DNA from: Chloroflexota bacterium
GTDB taxonomy: Bacteria > Chloroflexota > Dehalococcoidia > UBA3495
Assembly: GCA_022563275.1 (NCBI GenBank)
Contig: JADFNR010000026.1
Span: 1 to 31,172 of the forward strand
Length of the DNA: 31,172 bases
Reading direction: 5' to 3'
The notes under the pieces are model-generated. The model was not told the origin of the DNA. It saw only the letters and a program-made list of their open reading frames with translations, and made no database searches. Each line of letters opens with the position of its first letter. The first letter of the stretch is position 1. Shown piece after piece: positions 14,351 to 22,059 of the stretch. The position numbers and the translations under genes are program-made.

Positions 14351-15361
14351 GTGACTCTATTGACGACCACCGGTACAACCTCGAGAAAGACCCCAAAAAA
14401 GACCCCAAAAAAGACCGATAGCGCCGCGGGCGAGTACAAGGCTCCCGAGACCATTGAGGATGTGCAGGAGCTCCTGCGCGGCCAGCTCTACATCTCCGAC
14501 CGGGCGTTGGCCGTGCCCATATTCCTGGCCATGAAGCTGCAACGCCCCCTATTCCTGGAAGGGGAGGCCGGCGTCGGCAAGACCGAGATCGCCCGCGCCC
14601 TGGCCAACGGACTGGGCACCAAGCTGATCCGCCTGCAGTGCTACGAAGGACTGGACATCAACCAGGCGGTATACGAGTGGAACCATGCCCGTCAGATCCT
14701 GGAGATCCGCCTGATGGAGGCGTCCGGCGACGTCGACCGGGATGCCGCCAACGCCGGCCTGTTCAGCGAGAGATTCCTCATCAAGCGCCCGCTGCTCCAG
14801 GCCATCGACGAGGCGCAAGAAAGACCACCGGTGCTGCTGATCGACGAACTTGACCGCTCCGATGAGGAATTCGAAGGGTTCCTGCTGGAGCTCCTGGGTG
14901 ACTACCAGATCACGATCCCCGAATTGGGCACCTTCAAGGCGGCCCATCCGCCCATCGTCATCATCACCTCCAACCGCACCCGGGAGATTCACGATGCACT
15001 GAAGCGCCGCTGCCTCTACCACTGGGTAGACTATCCCGACTACCAGAAAGAACTTCAGATAATCAGCGCCAGGATCCCGGACGCCCCCAGGAAGTTGGCC
15101 GAGCAGGTGACCGCCTTCATCCAGGAGATGCGGGAGACCGAGCTCTTCAAGATTCCCGGCATAACTGAAACCCTGGACTGGCTGTCCGCCCTGCTGGCTT
15201 TGAACCAGACCGAACTGGACCCCTCGGTGATCGACGATACCCTGGGAATGATGCTCAAGTATCAAGACGATATCGTGTCGGTTAAAGGCGAGCCGGTGCG
15301 GGCGATGTTGGAACGCTCCAAGAACCGCGGACCACGCCGTGGAGGCCGCCGCCGCGGGTAA
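14351..15361 (+). CDS. MoxR-type AAA ATPase (CoxD-like)
   Basis: A 336-residue MoxR-family ATPase. Walker A is GEAGVGKT (71-78), Walker B is LLIDELDR (162-169), and sensor I is in VIITSNRTREIHDALKRRC. The C-terminal helical lid ends in a basic tail (RRGGRRRG). The protein matches the CoxD type, which works with a VWA protein as a chaperone in maturing molybdenum hydroxylases such as CO dehydrogenase, but no such enzyme subunits are in the window. The N-terminus contains KTPKKTPKKT, encoded by a 12-bp tandem repeat. Start: GTG at 14351 after GGGAG. Its TAA stop shares a base with the next gene's ATG (TAATG), so the pair is tightly coupled. Confidence 0.88.
   Translation: MTLLTTTGTTSRKTPKKTPKKTDSAAGEYKAPETIEDVQELLRGQLYISDRALAVPIFLAMKLQRPLFLEGEAGVGKTEIARALANGLGTKLIRLQCYEGLDINQAVYEWNHARQILEIRLMEASGDVDRDAANAGLFSERFLIKRPLLQAIDEAQERPPVLLIDELDRSDEEFEGFLLELLGDYQITIPELGTFKAAHPPIVIITSNRTREIHDALKRRCLYHWVDYPDYQKELQIISARIPDAPRKLAEQVTAFIQEMRETELFKIPGITETLDWLSALLALNQTELDPSVIDDTLGMMLKYQDDIVSVKGEPVRAMLERSKNRGPRRGGRRRG
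14387..14416 (+). repeat. 12-bp tandem repeat in the MoxR gene
   Basis: Two and a half copies of AAGACCCCAAAA, keeping the reading frame and encoding the Lys-Thr-Pro-Lys repeat near the ATPase N-terminus. The A- and C-runs make it a candidate for slippage in whole 12-bp (four-residue) steps. Confidence 0.75.
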
Positions 15362-16716
15362 TGATGCCTGGTCCCATACCAATAATCCCCAACGATGCCG
15401 GCCCCGACGGCCATATCCTGCACAGCCTGACGCTCTTCGGTGAGATGCTGCGCCGGGTGGGGCTGGAGGTGGGTTCGGGCAACATGCTGGACCTGGTCCG
15501 CGCCACGGACCATATATCCATCGGAAAGCGTGGGGAATTCTTTCAGGCCGCCCGCAGCATCCTGGTGCACCGAAAGCAGGACTTGCCCATCTTCGACGAG
15601 GCTTTCCAGGTGTTCTGGCGCAAGCCCACAGACCGCACCACCACCATGGACCTGCGCTCATTAGGGGAACAAAAGCGCTTCCGGAAACCCCAGGTGAGTA
15701 CGGGCGGGGACGATGAGCCCGAGGGCGCCGGGGGATATCAAGGCGATCCGGACGATGATTCAGTCCAGAACGTGGACCTAAGCCGCACTTACAGCGCGGT
15801 GGAGGTCTTCCGGCAAAAGGATTTTTCCGAGTTCACTTCACGGGAGATGGCCGATGCCCGGCACATGATAGCCAACCTGACCTGGGACCTGGGTAAGAGA
15901 CGCACCCGCCGGCTGGCTCCCGGCCGGTCCGGTCCTTTGGACCTGCGCCGCACCATGCGGCAGAGCCTCAGATACGGCGGCGAATTCCTGGACCTGGCCC
16001 ACCGGTCTCGGAAGGACAAGAAGCGTTCCCTGGTGCTCATCTGTGATGTGAGCGGTTCCATGGAGCGCTACACCAGGATGCTCCTCCAGTTCATCCACAC
16101 TATCGCCGGGAGCTTCGGCGCGGGCGGTGTCGGTCATCTGGAGGCCTTTCTATTCGCCACGCGCCTGACCCGCATCACCAGAAACCTGAAATACCGCAGC
16201 ATCGATCAGGCGATCGACGAGGTCTCCAAAGCGGTGCCAGACTGGGCCGGCGGGACCCGCATCGGCGACGCGGTCAAGACCTTCAACTACCAATGGTTGC
16301 GGCGGGTGCTCAGGGGTGAAGCCGTTGTTTTGATCATCTCCGACGGCTGGGACCGGGGCGACCCTGAATTGCTGGCCCGGGAGACCTCCCGGCTGCAACG
16401 CAGTTGTCACCGGCTGGTCTGGCTGAACCCCCTTCTGGGGTCACCCAGCTACCAGCCTCTAACCCAGGGGATGAAGGCCGCGCTGCCCTTCATCGACGAT
16501 TTTCTGCCGGTCAATAACCTGAACAGCCTGGAATCTCTGGCCCAACATCTGAGCAGTTTGCGGCCGGACCGCGCGCTGGGACAAGCTTACCGCCCGCCAG
16601 CCGCCGAAGAACCGGAGCCAGAGCCCGTTCCGGACCCCGTTGGCAAAGTGGACCGGCCCATCGACCGCTTGAAACTACCCACCTTCCAGCACCCTGAATG
16701 GGGCAAGAGACGCTAG
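15361..16716 (+). CDS. VWA-domain protein (CoxE-like)
   Basis: A 451-residue protein with a conserved N-terminal region (about 15-110; FGEMLRRVGLEVG, VFWRKP), an acidic low-complexity linker (about 112-140), and a C-terminal von Willebrand A domain (about 222-390). The MIDAS motif DVSGSM is at 229-234, with GGTRIGDAV supplying the second metal-binding loop and ISDGWDRGD the third. The tail is Pro/Glu-rich. It matches CoxE, the partner of CoxD in assembling molybdenum hydroxylase active sites. Overlapping stop/start with the MoxR gene indicates coupled translation and a stoichiometric complex. The target enzyme is not in the window; the nearby molybdoenzymes are sulfite-oxidase-type, which are not known clients. 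Confidence 0.88.
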   Translation: MMPGPIPIIPNDAGPDGHILHSLTLFGEMLRRVGLEVGSGNMLDLVRATDHISIGKRGEFFQAARSILVHRKQDLPIFDEAFQVFWRKPTDRTTTMDLRSLGEQKRFRKPQVSTGGDDEPEGAGGYQGDPDDDSVQNVDLSRTYSAVEVFRQKDFSEFTSREMADARHMIANLTWDLGKRRTRRLAPGRSGPLDLRRTMRQSLRYGGEFLDLAHRSRKDKKRSLVLICDVSGSMERYTRMLLQFIHTIAGSFGAGGVGHLEAFLFATRLTRITRNLKYRSIDQAIDEVSKAVPDWAGGTRIGDAVKTFNYQWLRRVLRGEAVVLIISDGWDRGDPELLARETSRLQRSCHRLVWLNPLLGSPSYQPLTQGMKAALPFIDDFLPVNNLNSLESLAQHLSSLRPDRALGQAYRPPAAEEPEPEPVPDPVGKVDRPIDRLKLPTFQHPEWGKRR

Positions 16717-16750
16717 CCAAAGCGGCGAATCAATTTAGTGAGGACCTATC

Positions 16751-17233
16751 ATGTCGTTTTTCAGAGCTACAGACACAGGGACAATTTTAATGGGACCCGG
16801 AGATGTATACACTATTCTCGCGGCCGCGGCCGAGACCGGCGGGGATTACATCGCGTTGGAAGCGTTGGTGCCACCCGATGGTGGCCCACCCCTTCACATC
16901 CACCATAATCAGGTCGAAACGTTCTATATCCTCGAAGGAGAGATGGAGATAACACTGGGCGACCAAACGCACAAGGCGAAGGCCGGCGATTTTGTACATA
17001 TCTCCAAAGGCACGCCCCATAATTTCAAAAATCAATCCCGGACCACGACCAAGATGCTCTTTACTTTTGTGCCAGCAGGAGACATCGAGGAGTTCTTCAG
17101 AGAGTCCTTCAAAGAAACCACGGACCGGAATGCGCCCCTCGAACCGTTAACCGACGCATTCATTCAGCGCATGCTTCAATCGGCGGAGCGTCATGACATA
17201 GAGATTTTGCCGCCGCCGGAGGGCCCAGCCTAG
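16751..17233 (+). CDS. Cupin domain protein (quercetinase-like)
   Basis: A 160-residue cupin. Motif 1 is PPLHIHHNQVETFYILEG (H49, H51, E56) and motif 2 is AGDFVHISKGTPHNF (H90), a complete three-His/one-Glu metal site. The remainder after residue 110 (EEFFRESFKE and LTDAFIQRMLQ) is a helical tail seen in quercetinase-type cupins. The function may be dioxygenase or binding; the substrate is unknown. Start: ATG after GAGGA. It is the last gene of the plus-strand run and ends at a hairpin shared with the convergent hemerythrin gene. Confidence 0.85.
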   Translation: MSFFRATDTGTILMGPGDVYTILAAAAETGGDYIALEALVPPDGGPPLHIHHNQVETFYILEGEMEITLGDQTHKAKAGDFVHISKGTPHNFKNQSRTTTKMLFTFVPAGDIEEFFRESFKETTDRNAPLEPLTDAFIQRMLQSAERHDIEILPPPEGPA

Positions 17234-17236
17234 TCG

Positions 17237-17257
17237 GTCTAGCCCGTAAGGCTAGAC
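17237..17257. terminator. Hairpin between convergent cupin and hemerythrin genes
   Basis: GTCTAGCC-cgtaa-GGCTAGAC, eight-base perfect arms and a five-base loop, starting four bases after the cupin stop and including the hemerythrin stop codon. Only short T-rich tracts follow on either side, so it is a plausible but not canonical bidirectional terminator. Confidence 0.6.
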
Positions 17258-17899
17258 GTTTAACTCGGGAATCCGCCGCGTCAGCTCGGCCCAATCGTCA
17301 GTGATAGTTTCGCGGATGAGGACCTTGACGCCCGCGAACACCTCCTCGGGCATCAATCCCATCACGACCTTGGTCCACATCTCCCGGTCATCGTGTCCCA
17401 ACAAGGGGAAGAACCAGCGTATGAACTCGGGATTTCGTTCGGGCGGCACATGGGCGGCCATGCCACCGACTATCGCGGTTTGCTCTTCCAAGGAAGTGCG
17501 TTCCCGCAGAATCGGGTAGAGTTGCTGGTCTTCTTTGTCTAAGTGAATCCTTAGCACCGCGGTCATCGCCGCTGTTTCCCTTGCTGCTACAAGGGGGTCT
17601 GACGCGGCAACCATCCTAGCCAACCCCTCTGTCATCATGTCGAATTCATTGTGATCGTGGAGGTAGCCTTGCGCCACCAGCGGCGCTACTTTGTCCATGG
17701 CCGGGAACACCAACTCGTCCTCGCCGGCTGCATGCCACATCAATATCTCGCTGAAAAAGCGTAGCCGCTCCACAACAGGCGCCAAATTGCCGTCCTCCGC
17801 CGCGGCTTTGTAGGCCGCGTCGTCAATCAATTTCATGTCGTTTCGTAATGCTTGGTGAAAGGATGGTATGACATCAAGCGGCATTACCGGCGTAGCCAT
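17252..17899 (-). CDS. Hemerythrin-like domain protein
   Basis: A 215-residue helical protein with the hemerythrin di-iron pattern: H15 (SFHQALRND), H56 and E60 (WHAAGEDEL), H83 (LHDHNEF), H119 and E123 (IHLDKEDQ). Histidines further on (H150 and H169) may belong to a C-terminal extension of about 70 residues. Such proteins bind O2, NO or iron, or protect against nitrosative and oxidative damage in the cytoplasm. Start: ATG at 17899 after AAGGAGATACCC. A good promoter lies about 75 bases upstream and nothing else follows on the same strand, so it is monocistronic. Confidence 0.87.
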   Translation of the reverse strand: MATPVMPLDVIPSFHQALRNDMKLIDDAAYKAAAEDGNLAPVVERLRFFSEILMWHAAGEDELVFPAMDKVAPLVAQGYLHDHNEFDMMTEGLARMVAASDPLVAARETAAMTAVLRIHLDKEDQQLYPILRERTSLEEQTAIVGGMAAHVPPERNPEFIRWFFPLLGHDDREMWTKVVMGLMPEEVFAGVKVLIRETITDDWAELTRRIPELNV

Positions 17900-17973
17900 A
17901 TAAGGGTATCTCCTTCGCGAATTACCAAACCGAACTAATTTCCCCGAGTAAAGAACCGTCTAAAGTGTCGCGA

Positions 17974-18002
17974 ACTATAAAACAAAACCAAGGGCAGGTC
18001 AA
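17974..18002 (-). promoter_or_regulatory. Sigma-70-type promoter for the hemerythrin gene
   Basis: Reading the minus strand: TTGACC (17997-18002), a 17-base spacer, TATAGT (17974-17979). Five of six matches in both hexamers. The start of transcription would lie near 17967, giving a leader of about 70 bases. Confidence 0.7.
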
Positions 18003-18064
18003 TCGCCCTCTTTGCGGTCAATAAGGGGAAATACCTGGTGTGTTGGGATCCAAATAGCCGGGCG

Positions 18065-18829
18065 TCAGAGTTGGGGTTGGGCCGGCCGCGCCTTCGCCCG
18101 CAGCAGCCAAACCACGCCGAACGACAACCACGCCAGCGCCCCGCCGGCGACGGCGTCCAGGATGAAGTGGTTGCCGGTGAGCACGATGGCGAAGAACGTT
18201 AGGATTGGATACAGCAGGCCCAGAAGCCGGCGCCATCCACGGAACGACCGCCAGAACAACACTCCTAGAATGACCGTCCAGCTAAAGTGAAGGCTGGGCA
18301 TGGCGGCGGAGATGTTGTAGTAAGAGGCCATGTCCTCGCTGCCATACGACCGGGGCCCGAACTCCTGGATCGTGTCCAACAATTCGATGCTGGGAATGGC
18401 GAAGGGCGAAGCCACCGGGAATAACATGAAGGTGGCCAACGCCCCAGCCAGGTTGATGAAAACCACGGTCCGGTAGAAGTTGTATTTCTCGCGGCTCTTG
18501 ACGAACAGGACGAGGGCGGCCAGAAGGATCACGGGCCAATAGGTGATGATGTACACCCAGTTCATCGTCACCACCAGCACTTTCACATTCTCCAAGGCCC
18601 AGGACTGCCAACCGGGTTCCCAAAGGAAACCCAAATCCCTCTGCAGGGAGACTATCTTCTCGCCATTGACCACGCCCACGGCCCGGGTGTCGGCGTGGAC
18701 CAGCCCTTTGGTCAACAGATAGACGAGATAAGCGCCAATAAAGAGGGAGATTTCGTTAAGGGCGGCACGGTTACGCCGAATGGCGGAGATCACCTTGGCT
18801 TCAGGCCGGCCCGTTGGAGTATGGGCCAA
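18065..18829 (-). CDS. PAP2 / inositol phosphorylceramide synthase-like membrane protein (copy 2)
   Basis: A 254-residue polytopic membrane protein of the PAP2_3 (AUR1-like) type, with about six hydrophobic segments. The phosphatase-type motifs are visible as AAMPSLHFSW (motif C2-like) and TGNHFILDAVAGG (motif C3-like, His and Asp). Proteins of this type act as phosphatidate phosphatases or move phospho-head groups between lipids at the membrane. The only reasonable start is a TTG directly abutting the TGA stop of the upstream paralog (TGATTG), which suggests coupling by termination-reinitiation. Sequence is clearly homologous to the neighbouring copy (for example FLWEPGWQSWALE versus FFWEPAWQAWAIE), so the pair arose by tandem duplication. 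Confidence 0.85.
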   Translation of the reverse strand: MAHTPTGRPEAKVISAIRRNRAALNEISLFIGAYLVYLLTKGLVHADTRAVGVVNGEKIVSLQRDLGFLWEPGWQSWALENVKVLVVTMNWVYIITYWPVILLAALVLFVKSREKYNFYRTVVFINLAGALATFMLFPVASPFAIPSIELLDTIQEFGPRSYGSEDMASYYNISAAMPSLHFSWTVILGVLFWRSFRGWRRLLGLLYPILTFFAIVLTGNHFILDAVAGGALAWLSFGVVWLLRAKARPAQPQL

Positions 18830-19720
18830 TCACAGGAATCCGTGATGGTCCACCGTTGGCAAGGTATTCGCCGGAGCCAGTGTAATGGGATTTCCATCGC
18901 TGTCTGTCAGCCAAATTCCCATCTTCCCGACGATCCCTGCGGCATACCCGAACTTGGCCCGCGTCCAGGGGAGGATAACGGGCACGAAGAACCGTCTGCG
19001 GATGCCAAGCTCCATGACCAGGAACGAAGCCAAGATCAGAAGTCCGCCACCGATGGCGTCGGTGATGTAATGATTGGCGGTGATGGTGATGGCGAATAGG
19101 GTCACGGTGGGGTATATAACGCCAAAGGCCTTGAGCAGTACGTTGTTCGACCGCAGGAATATGACGCCAAACATCAACGTCCAGCCGAAATGCAGACTTG
19201 GCATGGCCGCGTAAGCGTTGTAGTAGTTGGCTAACTCCCGGCTGGCGTATCCCGATGGGCCAAAGGCGCTGATGGTGTCCACGAAATGCTCGGCGATCAT
19301 TCTGGGCGGAGCCAATGGGAACAACATGAATCCCACCAGGGCGATCAAGAAACTGAGGAGAACGACGTTCCGGTAGTATCTGTAACGGTCGCGGTTGGTG
19401 ACATACAGGACAACGGATGCGGTCAGGACGATGGGAAAGAAAGTGACGATATACGCCCAGTTGAAGAAGATGACCAGCGACCTGGCGCTTTCGATGGCCC
19501 AAGCCTGCCATGCCGGTTCCCAGAAGAACCCCGCGTTCTTCTCGAATTGAATCACCCTCCCGGCATTGGCTAGGGCCGTGCTTTGGAAATCAGAGAAGAC
19601 CAGCGTGCGGGAGTACATGTAGACGAAATACGCGCCCACAACCAGCGCTATCTCCCTAAGGTGTGGGAGCCAGACACTTGATAGGGGAGGATGAGGGATG
19701 TGATTCTTGATTGTAGCCAT
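18830..19720 (-). CDS. PAP2 / inositol phosphorylceramide synthase-like membrane protein (copy 1)
   Basis: A 296-residue paralog of the downstream gene, with the same layout of membrane segments, AAMPSLHFGW and TANHYITDAIGGG. It carries an extra C-terminal stretch of about 40 residues (from about 250) that is polar and ends in VDHHGFL, absent from copy 2. The likely role is a lipid-phosphate phosphatase or head-group transferase acting in the cytoplasmic membrane. Start: ATG at 19720 without a strong ribosome-binding site. The radical SAM gene upstream on the same strand is 181 bases away. I see no separate gene in 19721-19901. Confidence 0.86.
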   Translation of the reverse strand: MATIKNHIPHPPLSSVWLPHLREIALVVGAYFVYMYSRTLVFSDFQSTALANAGRVIQFEKNAGFFWEPAWQAWAIESARSLVIFFNWAYIVTFFPIVLTASVVLYVTNRDRYRYYRNVVLLSFLIALVGFMLFPLAPPRMIAEHFVDTISAFGPSGYASRELANYYNAYAAMPSLHFGWTLMFGVIFLRSNNVLLKAFGVIYPTVTLFAITITANHYITDAIGGGLLILASFLVMELGIRRRFFVPVILPWTRAKFGYAAGIVGKMGIWLTDSDGNPITLAPANTLPTVDHHGFL

Positions 19721-19901
19721 TATCAGGTTCTATTGATGACCGCTCGTATTCAGGTCCGGTGGAGCATCCACACCGCCCAACACTTGTGACTCACCTGACT
19801 ATGATGCGCCGGCAGCAAAGCTATTTTCTTCGCCCGGCGCAATTTTAGTTGGCATTTTGCCAGAATTTCGTCGAAATTTCCAGACCCGGGCGTCCACGAT
19901 T

Positions 19902-21206
19902 TTAAACTGGTTCTTCGGTCTTCGCCTTCGTTATGTTTTCAACCTGCCCGTTTTGAGAAGCGTAAATCTCTTCGGAGCCAGGCAACTGACTTGCGTTTTT
20001 CGGCCCATTCTTGTTGACCGGTTTAGCCCCGTTTACCTGAAGCACCACCGGTTCGGGATGGAGGTCAACAGGTCCCCGGCGCCGCGCCGCGCGGCTTCCC
20101 TGGTACACGCTGCAGTCCAAGCATCCGATCCATTCTGTGGGGACAAAATCTTTTTTGTACAACGCCCGGGCGGTGGTGTATTTATCGTTGTTCCAGATCT
20201 CTTTTACTGAGGTTACATTGAGGTCGCCGAAATCCTGGGTCTTGTCGGTGAGATAGCAGCACGGAGCGAACCCGCCGTCCCAGTTGACCACCGCGGTCCG
20301 CCAAAGCCGCCAACAGACCTGGCCGTCTTCCTGGTAGGGTTTGTAGAATGGGTCGGGCCTCAGGTACTCGGGGTGCTGGCGGGGCAGCCACCGTTCGGCC
20401 TCGGCGAGGTCGTTTTCACCGTGGGGAAAGTCCACTTTCTTGAACACCAGGGAGTCAACTCCCAACTCACCCGCCAAGGCCCGGGCCTCGTCCATTTGGT
20501 GTTCGTTCTGCCGCATGACGATGAATTGCCATTCGATGTGGGGGGTCTTTGAGCCCAATTCACGCTTCTTCCGGTCCAAGAGCCGCAGGTTATCCAGCAC
20601 CCGGTCCAGATGACCGCTCACCCGGTAGATCTCATAAACGTCCTGGGTCACCCCGTCCAAGGAAACGATCATCACGTCTAGTCCAGACCTGATCACCTGC
20701 TCCGCCATCTCCGGGGTCAGGGGCTTGTTCAGATTTGAACTGATGATCGTGGCGATCTTTTGCTTGTGGGCGTACTCGATGTATTCATGTACCCGCTGGT
20801 TCAAGAACGGCTCGCCCCAACTGTACAGCGTGAGCCACACACAAGAATGCTTTATCTGGTCTACAATCTTGGTGAACAGGTCAAAGTCCATCACGCCCTG
20901 GTCCCGGTGGATGGTGCCCTTGCCTGTGTGGCACAGAGGGCACTTCAGCTGGCAGATGTTGGTGGTATCGATCTCCCATTCGTAGGGAGAACCCCAAATG
21001 ATGCGCCGTGCGAACCGGAGTTGGAACTCCACACGGACCACATTCCAGAACTTGCGCCAACTGAAGTACCGGGTGGCCAGCCAGAACCGATTGTCGCGGC
21101 GGCCGTCGGCCACGGACCTGATCACGCCGCCGTTGACCTGCAACCGGCGCTCTCCGAAGAATATGGCCGCCTTAAGTATCCAAAAAAAAGGGTTGTATCG
21201 GACCAT
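19902..21206 (-). CDS. Radical SAM protein with SPASM-type C-terminal domain
   Basis: A 434-residue radical SAM enzyme. The 4Fe-4S motif is C85-QLK-C89-PL-C92, followed by the GxxT-like and YSWGEPFLN segments of the TIM barrel. The C-terminal region has SPASM-type cysteines: VCWRLW, FAPCCYLTDK and GCLDCSVY, with FGDLNVTSVKEIWNN between. An N-terminal extension of about 75 basic/aromatic residues could associate with membrane. The tail after about 375 is low-complexity and polar. SPASM proteins modify peptides, proteins or cofactors and often carry auxiliary FeS clusters; there is no small precursor peptide visible next to it, so a lipid or cofactor role near the PAP2 genes is equally possible. 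Start: ATG at 21206, weak ribosome-binding site; a stem-loop (21241-21267) lies in its leader. Confidence 0.86.
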   Translation of the reverse strand: MVRYNPFFWILKAAIFFGERRLQVNGGVIRSVADGRRDNRFWLATRYFSWRKFWNVVRVEFQLRFARRIIWGSPYEWEIDTTNICQLKCPLCHTGKGTIHRDQGVMDFDLFTKIVDQIKHSCVWLTLYSWGEPFLNQRVHEYIEYAHKQKIATIISSNLNKPLTPEMAEQVIRSGLDVMIVSLDGVTQDVYEIYRVSGHLDRVLDNLRLLDRKKRELGSKTPHIEWQFIVMRQNEHQMDEARALAGELGVDSLVFKKVDFPHGENDLAEAERWLPRQHPEYLRPDPFYKPYQEDGQVCWRLWRTAVVNWDGGFAPCCYLTDKTQDFGDLNVTSVKEIWNNDKYTTARALYKKDFVPTEWIGCLDCSVYQGSRAARRRGPVDLHPEPVVLQVNGAKPVNKNGPKNASQLPGSEEIYASQNGQVENITKAKTEEPV

Positions 21207-21402
21207 TTTTTATCCGGTCGAAGGCGGTCCCGGACGAGATTCCGGGGGCGTTTAGAATATCCCCGGAGCCGCGATTTTTTCCGGAACCTAGCCGCCCGGT
21301 TCACCCGCCCATGATACTCCCGGCGCAAACAGTCCAGCAACCGGAGAGAAAAAAATAACGCCCATCTTAGATATCCCCACCCTTAACGTCCGCGCCCCGA
21401 AA

Positions 21403-21432
21403 TTGACTCGGTTCAAACGGGCAGAGTATCCT
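21403..21432 (+). promoter_or_regulatory. Promoter for the gluconate dehydrogenase subunit 3-like gene
   Basis: TTGACT (21403-21408), an 18-base spacer, TATCCT (21427-21432), about 100 bases before the preferred TTG start at 21535. It occupies the position of an alternative TTG at 21403, which argues that the reading frame begins downstream. The rest of the gap 21207-21534 holds only short hairpins. Confidence 0.5.
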
Positions 21433-21534
21433 TGTCAGACTCCTACCGTGTCAGACCCCCACCGGCCCCTTCTGCGGCACAGACAGACGGCGCCGAACGG
21501 CTCATTAGCGCATGAGCCGGAACAGGAGCCCATT

Positions 21535-21999
21535 TTGAGCGAGGCGAAACAGATTTTCTCTCCGGCCCAACGGTCGTTACTGACGGGCGTGATCAACCGG
21601 ATCATTCCCGCTAACGGCAAGCTGCCCGGCGCGGGGACCCTGGGTATAGCGGCTTTCATCGAGGATGCGGCCGCCGCCACCCCAAGCTTGACCCGCCTTT
21701 TCAACCAAGGGTTGGCCCAGATCGCCGTGGCGGCCGGACAGAACTCCTCCCAAGGATTCGAGAGCCTCTCCGATACAGCTAAAGACGATCTATTAAGGAC
21801 GATCGAGACCGCCGATCCTGTCTTCTTCGACCAGTTAGTCCTCCAGACCTACAACGGTTATTACACCAATCCAGAGGTGTTCGAGCTCATCGGCTACGCC
21901 GCGCCAAAGCTGGCTCCGCCGGGCGCCCACCCGGAACTGCTGGATGTGTCGCTGCTGGACCAACAACGTGACCGGGAGCCCTTCTGGAAAAAGGTCTAA
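21535..21999 (+). CDS. Gluconate 2-dehydrogenase subunit 3-family protein
   Basis: A 154-residue protein with the family signature: FSPAQRSLLTGVINRIIPANGKLPGAGTLGIAAFIEDAAA at the N-terminus, a helical middle and a C-terminal TYNGYYTNPEVFELIGY, where such subunits contact the large flavoprotein. Usually this subunit accompanies a GMC-type dehydrogenase and a cytochrome c and has a Tat signal; here none of the partners is adjacent and no signal is seen, so it is an orphan. Start: a TTG at 21535 preceded by AGGAG at seven bases fits better than the upstream TTG at 21403, whose extra 44 residues look non-coding. Confidence 0.8.
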   Translation: MSEAKQIFSPAQRSLLTGVINRIIPANGKLPGAGTLGIAAFIEDAAAATPSLTRLFNQGLAQIAVAAGQNSSQGFESLSDTAKDDLLRTIETADPVFFDQLVLQTYNGYYTNPEVFELIGYAAPKLAPPGAHPELLDVSLLDQQRDREPFWKKV

Positions 22000-22059
22000 C
22001 GAAAGTCCGCTGACCGGCAATCCGGCTTTTCCCATATCGGGCTTAATGGGAGGCACATC

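Noticed and set aside
14549..15661. A 370-residue minus-strand open frame spanning the MoxR/VWA junction
   Set aside because: Antisense of two well-recognised coupled genes; no motif or ribosome-binding site of its own.
21403..21534. N-terminal extension of the gluconate dehydrogenase subunit 3 gene from a TTG at 21403
   Set aside because: That TTG coincides with a -35 element, and the encoded 44 residues lack family similarity; the TTG at 21535 has a proper ribosome-binding site.
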